Below, one piece after another: positions 55,873-64,000 of a stretch of DNA of 64,000 nt. Position numbers and translations under genes: made by a program. The notes beneath the pieces were generated by a model. It did no database searches. It saw nothing but the letters and a program-made list of their open reading frames with translations, and was not told the origin of the DNA. The DNA is from an uncultured Glaciecola sp. (GTDB taxonomy: Bacteria > Pseudomonadota > Gammaproteobacteria > Enterobacterales > Alteromonadaceae): NCBI GenBank assembly GCA_937125395.1, contig CAKZLI010000026.1, positions 1 through 64,000 of the forward strand, read 5' to 3'. Each line of letters opens with the position of its first letter. The first letter of the stretch is position 1.

Positions 55873-56205
55873 TTACTGGATCCCTAATTTAATGGGTTGT
55901 TCGGCTTGAACTGTCATTGCTTCATCCAAGAATGCCCAAAATTCACCAGCGCCACGTTGATCTGTCCACACACCATCGTGATAGTTAAAGTGGTGACCAT
56001 TGAACTTAGTCGCTACCCATAACTGGAGTAATGGTTCTTGTTTGTTTAAGACCATTTTGGAACCATTTTCAAAGGTTAAGGTTAAGATCCCTTCAGCGCT
56101 TTCGGTATCGATATCAACCGGAAATTCATCAAGGGTTTCCTCGATTAGCAGTAATAAGTCATCGACTAACTGATGATATTGGGTTTCGGTGATGTTTGTG
56201 CTCAT
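55873..56205 (-). CDS. cyaY: Iron-sulfur assembly frataxin-like protein CyaY
   Basis: Frataxin homologue of 110 residues, an iron-binding regulator of Fe-S assembly. The acidic first helix (ETQYHQLVDDLLLLIEETLD) and the beta-sheet with LTLTFENGSKMVLNKQEPLL and VATKFNGHHFNY are diagnostic. It is the first gene of the minus-strand unit that continues into the heme genes; the 102-bp gap to gmk holds both divergent promoters. Confidence 0.94.
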   Translation of the reverse strand: MSTNITETQYHQLVDDLLLLIEETLDEFPVDIDTESAEGILTLTFENGSKMVLNKQEPLLQLWVATKFNGHHFNYHDGVWTDQRGAGEFWAFLDEAMTVQAEQPIKLGIQ

Positions 56206-56307
56206 TAAAAGTCTACCTTTATATTGTGCTTTGCAATAACAAATCTTGATTCCTTTATGCTACCATTGTTTGCCTAGAGCAATCCAATAGAACGAGGAAA
56301 TTTTGCG

Positions 56308-56961
56308 ATGGCCGATGATAATTTATCCGCTGCATCTCACTTAGGTCATTTATTTGTCGTATCAGCGCCCTCTGGTGCCGGTAAATCCAGTCTCATCAAA
56401 GCCTTATTATCGACGCATAGTTCTGACTCACAACCTTTACAAGTCTCAGTATCACATACCACTCGTGCTCCTCGTCCGGGTGAAGTTGATGGTGAACATT
56501 ATCATTTTGTGTCGCATGCAGAATTTGCAACAATGATTGAGCAAGGCGCATTTTTTGAACATGCTAATGTGTTTGAGCATTATTATGGTACTTCCCGTGT
56601 TGCGATCGAAAACACGTTAGAACAAGGCATCGATGTCTTTTTAGATATTGATTGGCAAGGTGCTAGACAAGTTAAAGAATATTACCCATTGGCTCAGTTG
56701 GTGTTTATCTTACCCCCGAGTGTCACTGAATTAGAGCAACGTTTGATTGGACGAGGGCAGGACTCTGCCGATACGATCAACAAACGCATGGCATCGGCAA
56801 AAGCGGAGATGTCCCATGCTGGTGAGTTTGATTATCTGTTGATTAATGATGATTTTGCGCAAACGCTGGCAGCGTTTTATGCCATTGTCGTGGCACAACG
56901 CCAAACCTTAGCGCATCAAATCAATCGTCATGGTGATTTAATTAAGCAATTACAGCAGTAA
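56308..56961 (+). CDS. gmk: Guanylate kinase
   Basis: Kinase of 217 residues that phosphorylates GMP to GDP. The P-loop is [33 protein letters not shown] and [15 protein letters not shown] bind GMP, and [14 protein letters not shown] contains the Walker B-like part. It starts the gmk-rpoZ-spoT run found in gammaproteobacteria. A GAGGAAATTTT ribosome region precedes the ATG. Confidence 0.97.
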   Translation: MADDNLSAASHLGHLFVVSAPSGAGKSSLIKALLSTHSSDSQPLQVSVSHTTRAPRPGEVDGEHYHFVSHAEFATMIEQGAFFEHANVFEHYYGTSRVAIENTLEQGIDVFLDIDWQGARQVKEYYPLAQLVFILPPSVTELEQRLIGRGQDSADTINKRMASAKAEMSHAGEFDYLLINDDFAQTLAAFYAIVVAQRQTLAHQINRHGDLIKQLQQ

Positions 56962-57057
56962 CATTAGCTTATATGAATTATTAGTATCACTTGTTGGGTA
57001 ATTGATGTACAATCTGCGCCCATTTTTGGAAATATACCCTTACTTTCGGAGAACGTC

Positions 57058-57327
57058 ATGGCTCGCGTAACTGTAGAAGACGCTGTTGAACAAATTGGTA
57101 ACCGTTTTGATTTAGTATTGGTCGCTGCAAAGCGTGCTCGTCAAATCGCGACTGGAGGCAAAGACTCGTTTGTAGATATGGGCAACGATAAGCCCACGGT
57201 TGTTGCTCTGCGTGAAATTGAACAACAATTTGTGACTGCTGATTCACTTGAAGCGGCAGAAATCGCTGATCAACACCGAGCTGACCAAGCTGAGTTTGCA
57301 TCGGTTGCAAATATTCTAAGCGAATAG
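57058..57327 (+). CDS. rpoZ: RNA polymerase subunit omega
   Basis: Omega subunit of 89 residues that assists beta' folding and contributes to the ppGpp site. [20 protein letters not shown] and [14 protein letters not shown] are conserved throughout the family. A CGGAGAACGTC ribosome region precedes the ATG. It lies between gmk and spoT. Confidence 0.97.
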   Translation: MARVTVEDAVEQIGNRFDLVLVAAKRARQIATGGKDSFVDMGNDKPTVVALREIEQQFVTADSLEAAEIADQHRADQAEFASVANILSE

Positions 57328-57340
57328 CCCCAAACAACTA

Positions 57341-57399
57341 GCATCACAAGTCATTTCAACGTATTCTAATATATGTTTTAAACCAACGACTTGTGATGC
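57341..57399 (+). promoter_or_regulatory. 12-bp perfect inverted repeat directly before spoT
   Basis: GCATCACAAGTC (57341-57352) pairs with GACTTGTGATGC (57388-57399) around a 35-nt A/T-rich loop. The right arm ends 3 nt before the spoT GTG (57403) and covers the place of the ribosome site, where no Shine-Dalgarno sequence is visible. As RNA it could form a stem controlling spoT translation; as DNA it could be a protein site or weak terminator after rpoZ (no T tract follows). Confidence 0.6.
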
Positions 57400-57402
57400 G
57401 AC

Positions 57403-59520
57403 GTGTACTTATTTGAAGGCCTAAAAACAAAAGTTACTGCTTACCTACCAGAAGACCAAGTCCTGTTGGTTCAATCTGCATTTGTGCTTGCCCGAGAAGC
57501 ACATGAAGGGCAAATGCGTTCAAGCGGTGACCCTTACATTACACACCCCGTCGCAGTGGCAACAATCTTAGCAGATATGCATTTTGATCATGAAACGATC
57601 ATGGCGGCACTATTGCATGATGTCATTGAAGACACGCATTTTTCCCAACAAGACCTCGCAGATAGTTTTGGTAATGTCGTTGCCGAACTTGTTGAAGGTG
57701 TATCTAAGCTCGACAAAATTCGTTTTTCAAACAAAGAAGAAGCGCAAGTAGAAAACTTTCGTAAAATGATGATGGCGATGGTACAAGACATTCGAGTTAT
57801 CTTAATCAAACTTGCTGACAGAACCCATAATATGCGGACATTGGGCGCATTACGCCCAGATAAACGTCGCCGTATTGCAACCGAAACTCTTGAAATTTAC
57901 GCTCCGATTGCCCATCGTCTCGGTATCCATGACATGAAGAATGAATTGGAGAACTTAGGTTTCGCTGCGATGTACCCCATGCGTCATCGTGCGTTAAAGA
58001 GTGCTGTCAAACAAGCGCGCGGCAATCGAAAAGAAATCATCGACAGTGTGTTTAATGAAATCAGTGCTCGTTTAGGAGAGCACGGGCTGGAAGCGGGCTT
58101 ATCAGGTCGCGAAAAACACTTGTATTCCATCTATCGCAAGATGCAAAACAAAGAATTAATGTTTAATGAAGTCATGGATATTTATGCTTTTAGATTGGTC
58201 TTTAATAGCATAGATGAATGCTATCGCGCATTAGGGGCAATGCACGGGCTATATAAACCCATCGAAACCCGTTTTAAAGATTACATCGCGATCCCTCGCA
58301 CTAATGGTTATCAATCTTTACATACCTCATTGATTGGCCCTCATGGTATTCCTGTTGAGATCCAAATTCGTACCAAAGAAATGGATATCATGGCAGATAA
58401 AGGGGTTGCAGCGCATTGGATGTACAAATCGCCCAAGGACAGAGATACTTCTTCACAACTCAAAGCGAGAAAATGGATGCAGTCATTGCTCGAGTTACAG
58501 CAAAGTGCCAGTTCGTCTTTTGAGTTTATAGAAAACGTCAAATCGGATCTGTTTCCAGATGAAATTTATGTATTTACGCCCAAAGGAACCATTATCGAAT
58601 TACCGATGGGTGCTTGTGCGGTTGATTTTGCGTATGCGGTACATTCTGGTGTGGGCAATAGCTGTGTTGGAGCGCGTGTTGACCGCCGTAATTACTCACT
58701 ATCCGAGCCGTTAGAAAACGGTCAAACCGTGCAAATTATTACCTCTCCACGTGCTAAACCGAATGCCAATTGGCTTAATTTTGTAGTGAGTGCTCGCGCA
58801 CGCTCTAGCATTCGTCAATACTTGCGTAAGCAGCAGACTGAAGATGCGCTGGGCATGGGCACTCGGTTATTACGACATGCGTTAGGACACACTAACCTAG
58901 ATGATATTGCCCAAGCAGATATCGACCGAATAGTCCAAGAAACGAAGCACAAAACCTTTGATGCGTTGCTCGAAGACATCGGCCTTGGCAATGAGCTTAG
59001 TGCCATCGTTGCTCGCCGTTTGATTGGTGGTGATACCGATTCATTATCAGATATCAAGAAAGGCAAGGTGGCGATTAAAGGGACTGAAGGCTTATTGATG
59101 CATTATTCGCGTTGTTGTTACCCTATTCCTGAAGACGAAATCGTCGCTATTCTTAATCCAGGTAAAGGCATGATGATCCATCAGCATGGCTGTACCAATA
59201 TACGTAAACTTTCCAAAGAAGAACCGCAACGGGTATTGCCGATGGAATGGGATGAGAATGTCACTGGCGAGTTTAAAGCGTCGGTTCGAGTTGAACTGAT
59301 CAATCACCAAGGCACATTAGCAAAATTGACCAACGCTATCACCGCGTGTGATTCAAACATCATTAATTTGGTCACAGACGAAAAAGAAAGTAATGTGTAT
59401 TTTGTGCATCTAGAAATAACAACACATAACCGAGTTCACTTTGCGGATATTATGCGAAAGATCCGCACGATTGCTGAGGTGCGCAAAGTATCTCGGCATA
59501 GCCAAAACAAACACACTTAA
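57403..59520 (+). CDS. spoT: Bifunctional (p)ppGpp synthase/hydrolase SpoT
   Basis: Stringent-response enzyme of 705 residues. Domains in order: HD hydrolase (AREAHEGQMRSSGDPYITHP, ALLHDVIEDT), synthetase (SGREKHLYSIYRKM, DYIAIPRTNGYQSLHTSLIG), TGS (EIYVFTPKGTIIELPMGA), a Cys-containing zinc-finger-like part (MHYSRCCYPIPEDEI) and a C-terminal ACT domain (VRVELINHQGTLAKLTNAI). An intact HD motif indicates hydrolase activity, separating it from RelA. Start is GTG without a ribosome site. It is followed by ridA in the usual order. Confidence 0.96.
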   Translation: MYLFEGLKTKVTAYLPEDQVLLVQSAFVLAREAHEGQMRSSGDPYITHPVAVATILADMHFDHETIMAALLHDVIEDTHFSQQDLADSFGNVVAELVEGVSKLDKIRFSNKEEAQVENFRKMMMAMVQDIRVILIKLADRTHNMRTLGALRPDKRRRIATETLEIYAPIAHRLGIHDMKNELENLGFAAMYPMRHRALKSAVKQARGNRKEIIDSVFNEISARLGEHGLEAGLSGREKHLYSIYRKMQNKELMFNEVMDIYAFRLVFNSIDECYRALGAMHGLYKPIETRFKDYIAIPRTNGYQSLHTSLIGPHGIPVEIQIRTKEMDIMADKGVAAHWMYKSPKDRDTSSQLKARKWMQSLLELQQSASSSFEFIENVKSDLFPDEIYVFTPKGTIIELPMGACAVDFAYAVHSGVGNSCVGARVDRRNYSLSEPLENGQTVQIITSPRAKPNANWLNFVVSARARSSIRQYLRKQQTEDALGMGTRLLRHALGHTNLDDIAQADIDRIVQETKHKTFDALLEDIGLGNELSAIVARRLIGGDTDSLSDIKKGKVAIKGTEGLLMHYSRCCYPIPEDEIVAILNPGKGMMIHQHGCTNIRKLSKEEPQRVLPMEWDENVTGEFKASVRVELINHQGTLAKLTNAITACDSNIINLVTDEKESNVYFVHLEITTHNRVHFADIMRKIRTIAEVRKVSRHSQNKHT

Positions 59521-59541
59521 TTTAATACGTTAGGAATTATT

Positions 59542-59928
59542 ATGACTAAATCCGTGATTCATACTGATGCAGCACCTGCTGCAATTGGCACTTATAATCA
59601 AGCTATCAAAGCGGGCAGTACGGTATATTTATCTGGCCAGATCCCCTTGGTTCCTAGCACCATGACGATGATCAGTGAAGATTTTGCTGAGCAAGCCCAT
59701 CAAGTCTTTAAAAATTTATGTGCGGTATGTGAAGCCGGTGGTGGTGACATTAATGATATGGTTAAAGTCAATATATTTTTGATTGACCTAGGGCATTTTG
59801 CCAGCGTTAATGAGATCATGGCGCAGTATTTTAAGACACCATACCCAGCGCGTGCAGCAGTCCAAGTGTCAGCCTTACCCAAAGGTGCACAGATAGAAAT
59901 TGATGGTGTGATGCAACTTCCTGAGTAA
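59542..59928 (+). CDS. ridA: RidA family reactive imine deaminase
   Basis: Protein of 128 residues that hydrolyses toxic enamine/imine intermediates made by PLP enzymes. [20 protein letters not shown] and the C-terminal [20 protein letters not shown], with the active-site Arg, are the family signatures. A TAGGAATTATT ribosome region precedes the ATG. It sits 21 bp after spoT and 4 bp before trmH. Confidence 0.95.
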   Translation: MTKSVIHTDAAPAAIGTYNQAIKAGSTVYLSGQIPLVPSTMTMISEDFAEQAHQVFKNLCAVCEAGGGDINDMVKVNIFLIDLGHFASVNEIMAQYFKTPYPARAAVQVSALPKGAQIEIDGVMQLPE

Positions 59929-59932
59929 CATT

Positions 59933-60613
59933 ATGTCTCCTGAGCGTCACCAACGGATCCGAGAAAAGTTACATTTTCGACAACTGGATCTGACGATTTT
60001 GTTAGAAGAAGTGAACAAGCCCTATAATGTTTCAGCGGTAATGCGCACCTGTGATTCGGTTGGGATCCACCAGGTGCATGCTGTTTGGCATAAGCAAGAT
60101 GAAGTGCGCACGGTTACGGCAAAAGGCGCTCAAGCTTGGGTCGGTATGCAAACCCACGCGACTATTACGGATGCGGTGGCGCAAGTCAAACAGCAAGACA
60201 TGCAAGTATTAGTCACGCATTTGTCCGATGAGGCAGTGGATTTTCGTCAAGTGGATTATACCCGCCCAACTGCGATAATCATGGGGCAAGAAAAACACGG
60301 AGCAACAGATAGCGCCATTGCATTAGCCGATCAAGCGATCATGATCCCGATGCTAGGAATGGCTCAATCGCTGAATGTATCTGTGGCTGCCGCTGTGATT
60401 TTGTATGAAGCTCAACGTCAACGCGAGCTAGCGGGTTTGTACACACATTCAACATTATCTGAAAGTGAGTACCAACGTCTGCTGTTTAGCCGAGGCTATC
60501 CCAAAATATACCAGCAGTGGCAAGGCAAAGAATTACCTTATCCGCATATCAATCAACACGGCGAAATAGACGCAGATGCGCATTGGTGGCAACAACTTCG
60601 AGGCAAAGGTTAA
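59933..60613 (+). CDS. trmH: tRNA (guanosine-18) 2'-O-methyltransferase
   Basis: SPOUT methyltransferase of 226 residues that methylates G18 in the tRNA D-loop. EEVNKPYNVSAVMRTCDSVG contains motif 1 with the catalytic Arg. IIMGQEKHGATDSAI is motif 2 and IPMLGMAQSLNVSVAAAVIL is motif 3. A C-terminal TrmH-specific extension follows (YQRLLFSRGYPKIY). It lies in the spoT-recG operon in the same order as in E. coli. Confidence 0.95.
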   Translation: MSPERHQRIREKLHFRQLDLTILLEEVNKPYNVSAVMRTCDSVGIHQVHAVWHKQDEVRTVTAKGAQAWVGMQTHATITDAVAQVKQQDMQVLVTHLSDEAVDFRQVDYTRPTAIIMGQEKHGATDSAIALADQAIMIPMLGMAQSLNVSVAAAVILYEAQRQRELAGLYTHSTLSESEYQRLLFSRGYPKIYQQWQGKELPYPHINQHGEIDADAHWWQQLRGKG

Positions 60614-60643
60614 TATGCAGTTGCTGGTTAAACGAGTATTTCA

Positions 60644-62731
60644 ATGAGTCAATCTGCACTCCCATTAGGTCACCAACCTATCACTGCATTAAAAGGTGTT
60701 GGCCCCAAGGTCGCTGAAAAACTGATTAATTTTGGATTGCGAACAGTTCAAGATGTCTTGTTTCATTTGCCCCATCGTTATGAAGATCGAACACAAATTT
60801 ATCATGTTGTTGATTTGTATCATGGTTTACATGCGACGATTGAAGGTGAAGTCATCCAAAGTGACATTGTGTTTGGTCGACGCAGGGCATTAGTTATCAA
60901 AGTTAAAGATGAGTCGGGGATCATGGTCTTGCGGTTTTTCTATTTTTCTGCGGCGCAAAAGGCGCAATTAACACCCGGTACTCGGATCCGCGCTTTTGGC
61001 GAATTTCGACGTGGTAAGCATGCCCTAGAATGCGTTCACCCAGAGTATAAAGTAATCACTAACGACACTCAGCTAGCTGTGGCTGAAAGCCTTACTCCAG
61101 TCTATCCGACCACGGAAGGGGTCAAGCAAATTACGTTGCGCAAACTGACGGAACAAGCGTTACTTGCTTTGGATAGCGGCGCATTAGCAGAGTTAATGCC
61201 TGCGGGAATGTATGATCAACAACTCACATTACATGCTGCATTGCACATCGTACACCGCCCGCCTCCCGATGTCGCTGTGGCGTTATTTACCGAAGGCAAA
61301 CACCCGGCACAGCAGCGCTTGATCCTTGAGGAGCTAATGGCTCATCAGCTCAGTGTGCTCAAGATGCGTGCTAATAATGAATTACAGCCAGGTTTTGCTC
61401 TGGCACCGGCGGCTGATTTACATGCCGCATTTTTGGCAACTCTTCCTTTTAGTCCGACTAATGCACAGAGTCGGGTCGTTCGTGAAATTCAACATGACTT
61501 ACAACAACCTTTTCCGATGATGCGTCTAGTACAGGGGGATGTCGGATCAGGCAAAACACTAGTGGCCGCATTAGCCGCCCTCGATGCCATTGCAGCTGGC
61601 TATCAAGTGGTCTTGATGGCACCAACGGAGCTATTAGCAGAACAACATGCACAAAACTTTGCTAGTTGGTTTGGCAGTATAGGTATTCATGTAGGCTGGT
61701 TAGCTGGCAAATTAAAGGGCAAAGCACGGGAGCAAGTACTGACTGCGCTAGCGTCAGGAGAGATTAATTTATTAGTGGGTACACATGCGGTTTTTCAAGA
61801 AAAAGTCCAGTACAAAAAACTTGCTTTAGTCATTATTGATGAACAGCATCGATTTGGTGTACATCAGCGTTTAACATTACGCGAAAAAGGCGAGCAACAA
61901 GGCCGTTATCCGCACCAACTAGTAATGACAGCGACGCCCATACCTAGAACATTAGCAATGACAGCGTATGCTGATTTGAATACATCCGTGATTGATGAGT
62001 TACCTCCTGGTAGAACCCCTGTACAAACGATTGTCTTACCCAGTGCTCGGCGCGATCAGATTATCGCGCGAGTACAGCAATCAGTCACAGTTGATAAACG
62101 TCAAGTCTACTGGGTGTGCACGTTGATTGAAGAATCTGAAACCTTACAAAGCCAAGCGGCAGAAGACACACATGTTGCACTCTCTACCGCCTTGCCTGAT
62201 GTGCGAGTTGGCTTAGTACATGGACGAATGAAACCTGCAGAAAAACAAGCAATAATGGCACAATTTAAAGCCGCCGAATTAGATGTATTGGTCGCAACAA
62301 CAGTAATAGAAGTTGGGGTAGATGTCCCGAACGCCAGTTTGATGATTATCGAAAATCCAGAGCGACTTGGACTGGCGCAACTACACCAATTACGCGGTCG
62401 AGTGGGACGGGGTTCAGTTGAAAGCCACTGCGTCTTAATGTATGACGGGACGTTGTCCAAAACCGCAACAAAGCGTTTGGGTGTATTACGTGAGTCAAAC
62501 GATGGTTTTTATATCGCACAAATGGACTTAGAAATTCGTGGACCAGGGGAAATACTCGGGACGAAACAAACAGGTATTGCCGATCTTAAAATCGCAGATT
62601 TAATTCGCGATGGCCATTTGCTTGACCAAGTACAACAGTTATCGGCTCATTTATATGCCCATTATCCGGCAAATGCACAAGCAATGATCAATCGTTGGTT
62701 AGGTGCAAAGGAGCAATATACCAATGCCTAG
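60644..62731 (+). CDS. recG: ATP-dependent DNA helicase RecG
   Basis: Replication-fork remodelling helicase of 695 residues. The wedge/OB domain is in the first 200 residues (LPHRYEDRTQIYHV). The helicase core has Walker A QGDVGSGKTLVA, DEQHRFGVHQR, TATPIPRTLAMT and motif VI HQLRGRVGRG. The RecG-specific C-terminal hook (LEIRGPGEILGTKQTGIAD) is intact. It overlaps the rsmJ start by 8 nt. Confidence 0.97.
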   Translation: MSQSALPLGHQPITALKGVGPKVAEKLINFGLRTVQDVLFHLPHRYEDRTQIYHVVDLYHGLHATIEGEVIQSDIVFGRRRALVIKVKDESGIMVLRFFYFSAAQKAQLTPGTRIRAFGEFRRGKHALECVHPEYKVITNDTQLAVAESLTPVYPTTEGVKQITLRKLTEQALLALDSGALAELMPAGMYDQQLTLHAALHIVHRPPPDVAVALFTEGKHPAQQRLILEELMAHQLSVLKMRANNELQPGFALAPAADLHAAFLATLPFSPTNAQSRVVREIQHDLQQPFPMMRLVQGDVGSGKTLVAALAALDAIAAGYQVVLMAPTELLAEQHAQNFASWFGSIGIHVGWLAGKLKGKAREQVLTALASGEINLLVGTHAVFQEKVQYKKLALVIIDEQHRFGVHQRLTLREKGEQQGRYPHQLVMTATPIPRTLAMTAYADLNTSVIDELPPGRTPVQTIVLPSARRDQIIARVQQSVTVDKRQVYWVCTLIEESETLQSQAAEDTHVALSTALPDVRVGLVHGRMKPAEKQAIMAQFKAAELDVLVATTVIEVGVDVPNASLMIIENPERLGLAQLHQLRGRVGRGSVESHCVLMYDGTLSKTATKRLGVLRESNDGFYIAQMDLEIRGPGEILGTKQTGIADLKIADLIRDGHLLDQVQQLSAHLYAHYPANAQAMINRWLGAKEQYTNA

Positions 62732-63581
62732 CATCATTAAGTTTGATAATATTCTTGCTGATATTACCTACCTGAAAGAGCTTGCGAGTACTTACCAACT
62801 AGACTTTGCAAGTCTACCTCAACAGCGCCAACTGTACACCGAACAAACTCGACAACGCGTTGGTCAATATGCATTAATCAGTGATGAGGGTGGAGTGGGT
62901 CTGGTGGATATCAGTGATCCAAAGTTACTGCCGCTACGAGTTGATTTTGCAGCAGACGCGCTCATCTATCGTAAAGATAAGGGAGGCGGTAAGAATGAAG
63001 CCATTGCAAAAGCCATCGGTATCAAAAAAAATGCCCAGTTAAATGTCATTGATGCGACAGCCGGACTGGGCACCGATAGTTTTATCATGGCGTCTGTGGG
63101 TGCGAATGTGACTATGATGGAGCGCACAGCGATTGTTAGCGCATTATTGCATGATGGTTTGATACGCGGTGGTAAAGAGCCTAACTGCGCTGAGATTGTC
63201 GCTAGGATGAGATTAGCCTCAGGTGACGCCAGAGAACAATTACAACAACGAGTCGCTGAGCAAGACACTAACGTGGATATTGTGTATTTGGATCCGATGT
63301 TTCCCCATAAGAAAAAATCCGCAGCGGTCAAAAAACCCATGAAGATGTTTCAAACATTGATTGGCTCGGATTTAGATGCCGATGATTTACTCACACCGGC
63401 ATTGTCATTGGCGCAACAACGCGTCGTCGTTAAACGCCCTAACTATGCGCCATTTTTGCAAGACCACACACCAACGATGCAAATTAAAGGTAAAAAACAC
63501 CGATTTGATGTGTATCTTACGCATCACTCTCTTCGCACTGGTCACACTAAAAGCGCGGATGAGACTCAAACGCCGGATTAG
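62724..63581 (+). CDS. rsmJ: 16S rRNA (guanine-1516) N2-methyltransferase
   Basis: Methyltransferase of 285 residues. [20 protein letters not shown] is the SAM-binding motif, and the catalytic segment is [20 protein letters not shown] with the D-P-M-F-P motif typical of RsmJ. An AAGGAG site (62708-62713) supports the ATG at 62724 over a GTG at 62703. Somewhat longer than E. coli RsmJ (250). Its stop overlaps the convergent pmbA stop by 4 nt. Confidence 0.93.
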   Translation: MPSIIKFDNILADITYLKELASTYQLDFASLPQQRQLYTEQTRQRVGQYALISDEGGVGLVDISDPKLLPLRVDFAADALIYRKDKGGGKNEAIAKAIGIKKNAQLNVIDATAGLGTDSFIMASVGANVTMMERTAIVSALLHDGLIRGGKEPNCAEIVARMRLASGDAREQLQQRVAEQDTNVDIVYLDPMFPHKKKSAAVKKPMKMFQTLIGSDLDADDLLTPALSLAQQRVVVKRPNYAPFLQDHTPTMQIKGKKHRFDVYLTHHSLRTGHTKSADETQTPD

Positions 63582-64000
63582 TTACCGGCGATCTGCATTT
63601 CGCTGATCAGTACCGAACCGCTCTGAATACTGCCACGAGTTTCAATATCTGCTGCAATAGCCGTAATGTTCATCAACATGTCCTTGAGGTTGCCGGCTAT
63701 TGTGATTTCGTGCACCGGGTACTGAATGACCCCATTTTCTACCCAAAAACCCGCGGCACCTCGAGAATAATCGCCCGTTACGCCATTGACCCCTTGGCCC
63801 ATCAGTTCAGTGACCAGAAGGCCTGTACCCATTTGCTTTAACAAGGTGGCTTGGTCTGGGGTATTACTAGAGATATACATGTTATGGATCCCACCGGCAT
63901 GACCGTTGCTGGTTAAGCCCATTTTACGTGCGGAATAACTGGTTAATAAATAATGCTGTAATATCCCGCCAGAAACGATTTGCATATCCTGTGTGCGAGC
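63578..64000 (-). CDS. pmbA: PmbA/TldE metalloprotease component (5' truncated by window)
   Basis: The last 140 residues of PmbA (TldE), which with TldD processes small peptides such as microcin B17 and CcdA. The frame is open to the window end. [39 protein letters not shown] and the terminal [20 protein letters not shown] are conserved. The catalytic metal site lies in TldD, not here. The gene continues beyond base 64000. Confidence 0.93.
   Translation of the reverse strand, partial: ARTQDMQIVSGGILQHYLLTSYSARKMGLTSNGHAGGIHNMYISSNTPDQATLLKQMGTGLLVTELMGQGVNGVTGDYSRGAAGFWVENGVIQYPVHEITIAGNLKDMLMNITAIAADIETRGSIQSGSVLISEMQIAGN

Noticed and set aside
56231..56261. TTGCAA ... TATGCT as a gmk promoter
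   Set aside because: The 19-bp spacing is too long and the boxes are weak; not strong enough to list.

Overview
The window is a single chromosomal stretch of a marine gammaproteobacterium, most likely of the order Alteromonadales (Glaciecola/Paraglaciecola-like). The basis is moderate-to-low GC, an alginate degradation cluster with PL6 and PL17 lyases, the marine 'dedicated sortase' locus, a GlyGly-CTERM protein, and typical gammaproteobacterial housekeeping blocks (atpDC, hemCDXY, gmk-rpoZ-spoT-recG). I cannot assign genus or species from the sequence alone.

Layout. 1-1.4 kb: end of the ATP synthase operon (atpD partial, atpC, terminator). 1.5-5.3 kb: a four-gene operon of a chemoreceptor, a di-haem peroxidase, a small cupredoxin and a di-haem cytochrome c, behind a near-perfect flagellar sigma-28 promoter. 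5.3-9.5 kb: assorted metabolism, including a YigZ-family gene cut by one in-frame stop. 9.5-14.0 kb: accessory block with an orphan Phd-type antitoxin, a NUDIX hydrolase, a phospholipase-D-like/helicase/DUF3427 protein, and a complete higBA toxin-antitoxin pair with a visible operator. 14.0-22.7 kb: flavin reductase, HrpB helicase, regulator, kinase-like protein, DTW enzyme, BenE transporter and an MFS exporter.

22.7-33.6 kb: alginate catabolism. A FadR/GntR regulator faces an operon that encodes two lyases (polymer to monomer), an MFS uptake permease, KDG kinase, KDPG aldolase (interrupted by an in-frame TAA), class II fructose-bisphosphate aldolase and, after a gap, an Old Yellow Enzyme-family oxidoreductase. 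No DEH reductase or KdgF is visible here. 33.6-40.7 kb: aldehyde dehydrogenase, two RNA methyltransferases, 7Fe ferredoxin, an FAD dehydrogenase, a GlyGly-CTERM cyclophilin and a beta-carbonic anhydrase. 40.7-47.6 kb: complete proteobacterial dedicated sortase system (kinase, regulator, OmpA-like PdsO, vWA-domain target with an LPQTA tail, class GN sortase).

47.6-50.3 kb: mscL, then a gene-poor decayed stretch ending at a tRNA-Arg(CCG) gene. It holds a frameshifted integrase remnant immediately next to the tRNA 3' end and an internally shortened HAD gene, so it looks like the residue of an integrated element. 50.3-56.2 kb: GntR regulator and the cyaY-esterase-hemC-hemD-hemX-hemY operon. 56.3-63.6 kb: gmk-rpoZ-spoT-ridA-trmH-recG-rsmJ, with a 12-bp perfect inverted repeat ending 3 nt before the spoT GTG start. 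The window ends inside pmbA.

Most promising for follow-up: the sigma-28-driven chemoreceptor/redox operon, the NUDIX-helicase cassette with its orphan antitoxin, the two Gln-to-stop interruptions (yigZ and eda), the spoT leader hairpin and the integrase graveyard at tRNA-Arg.
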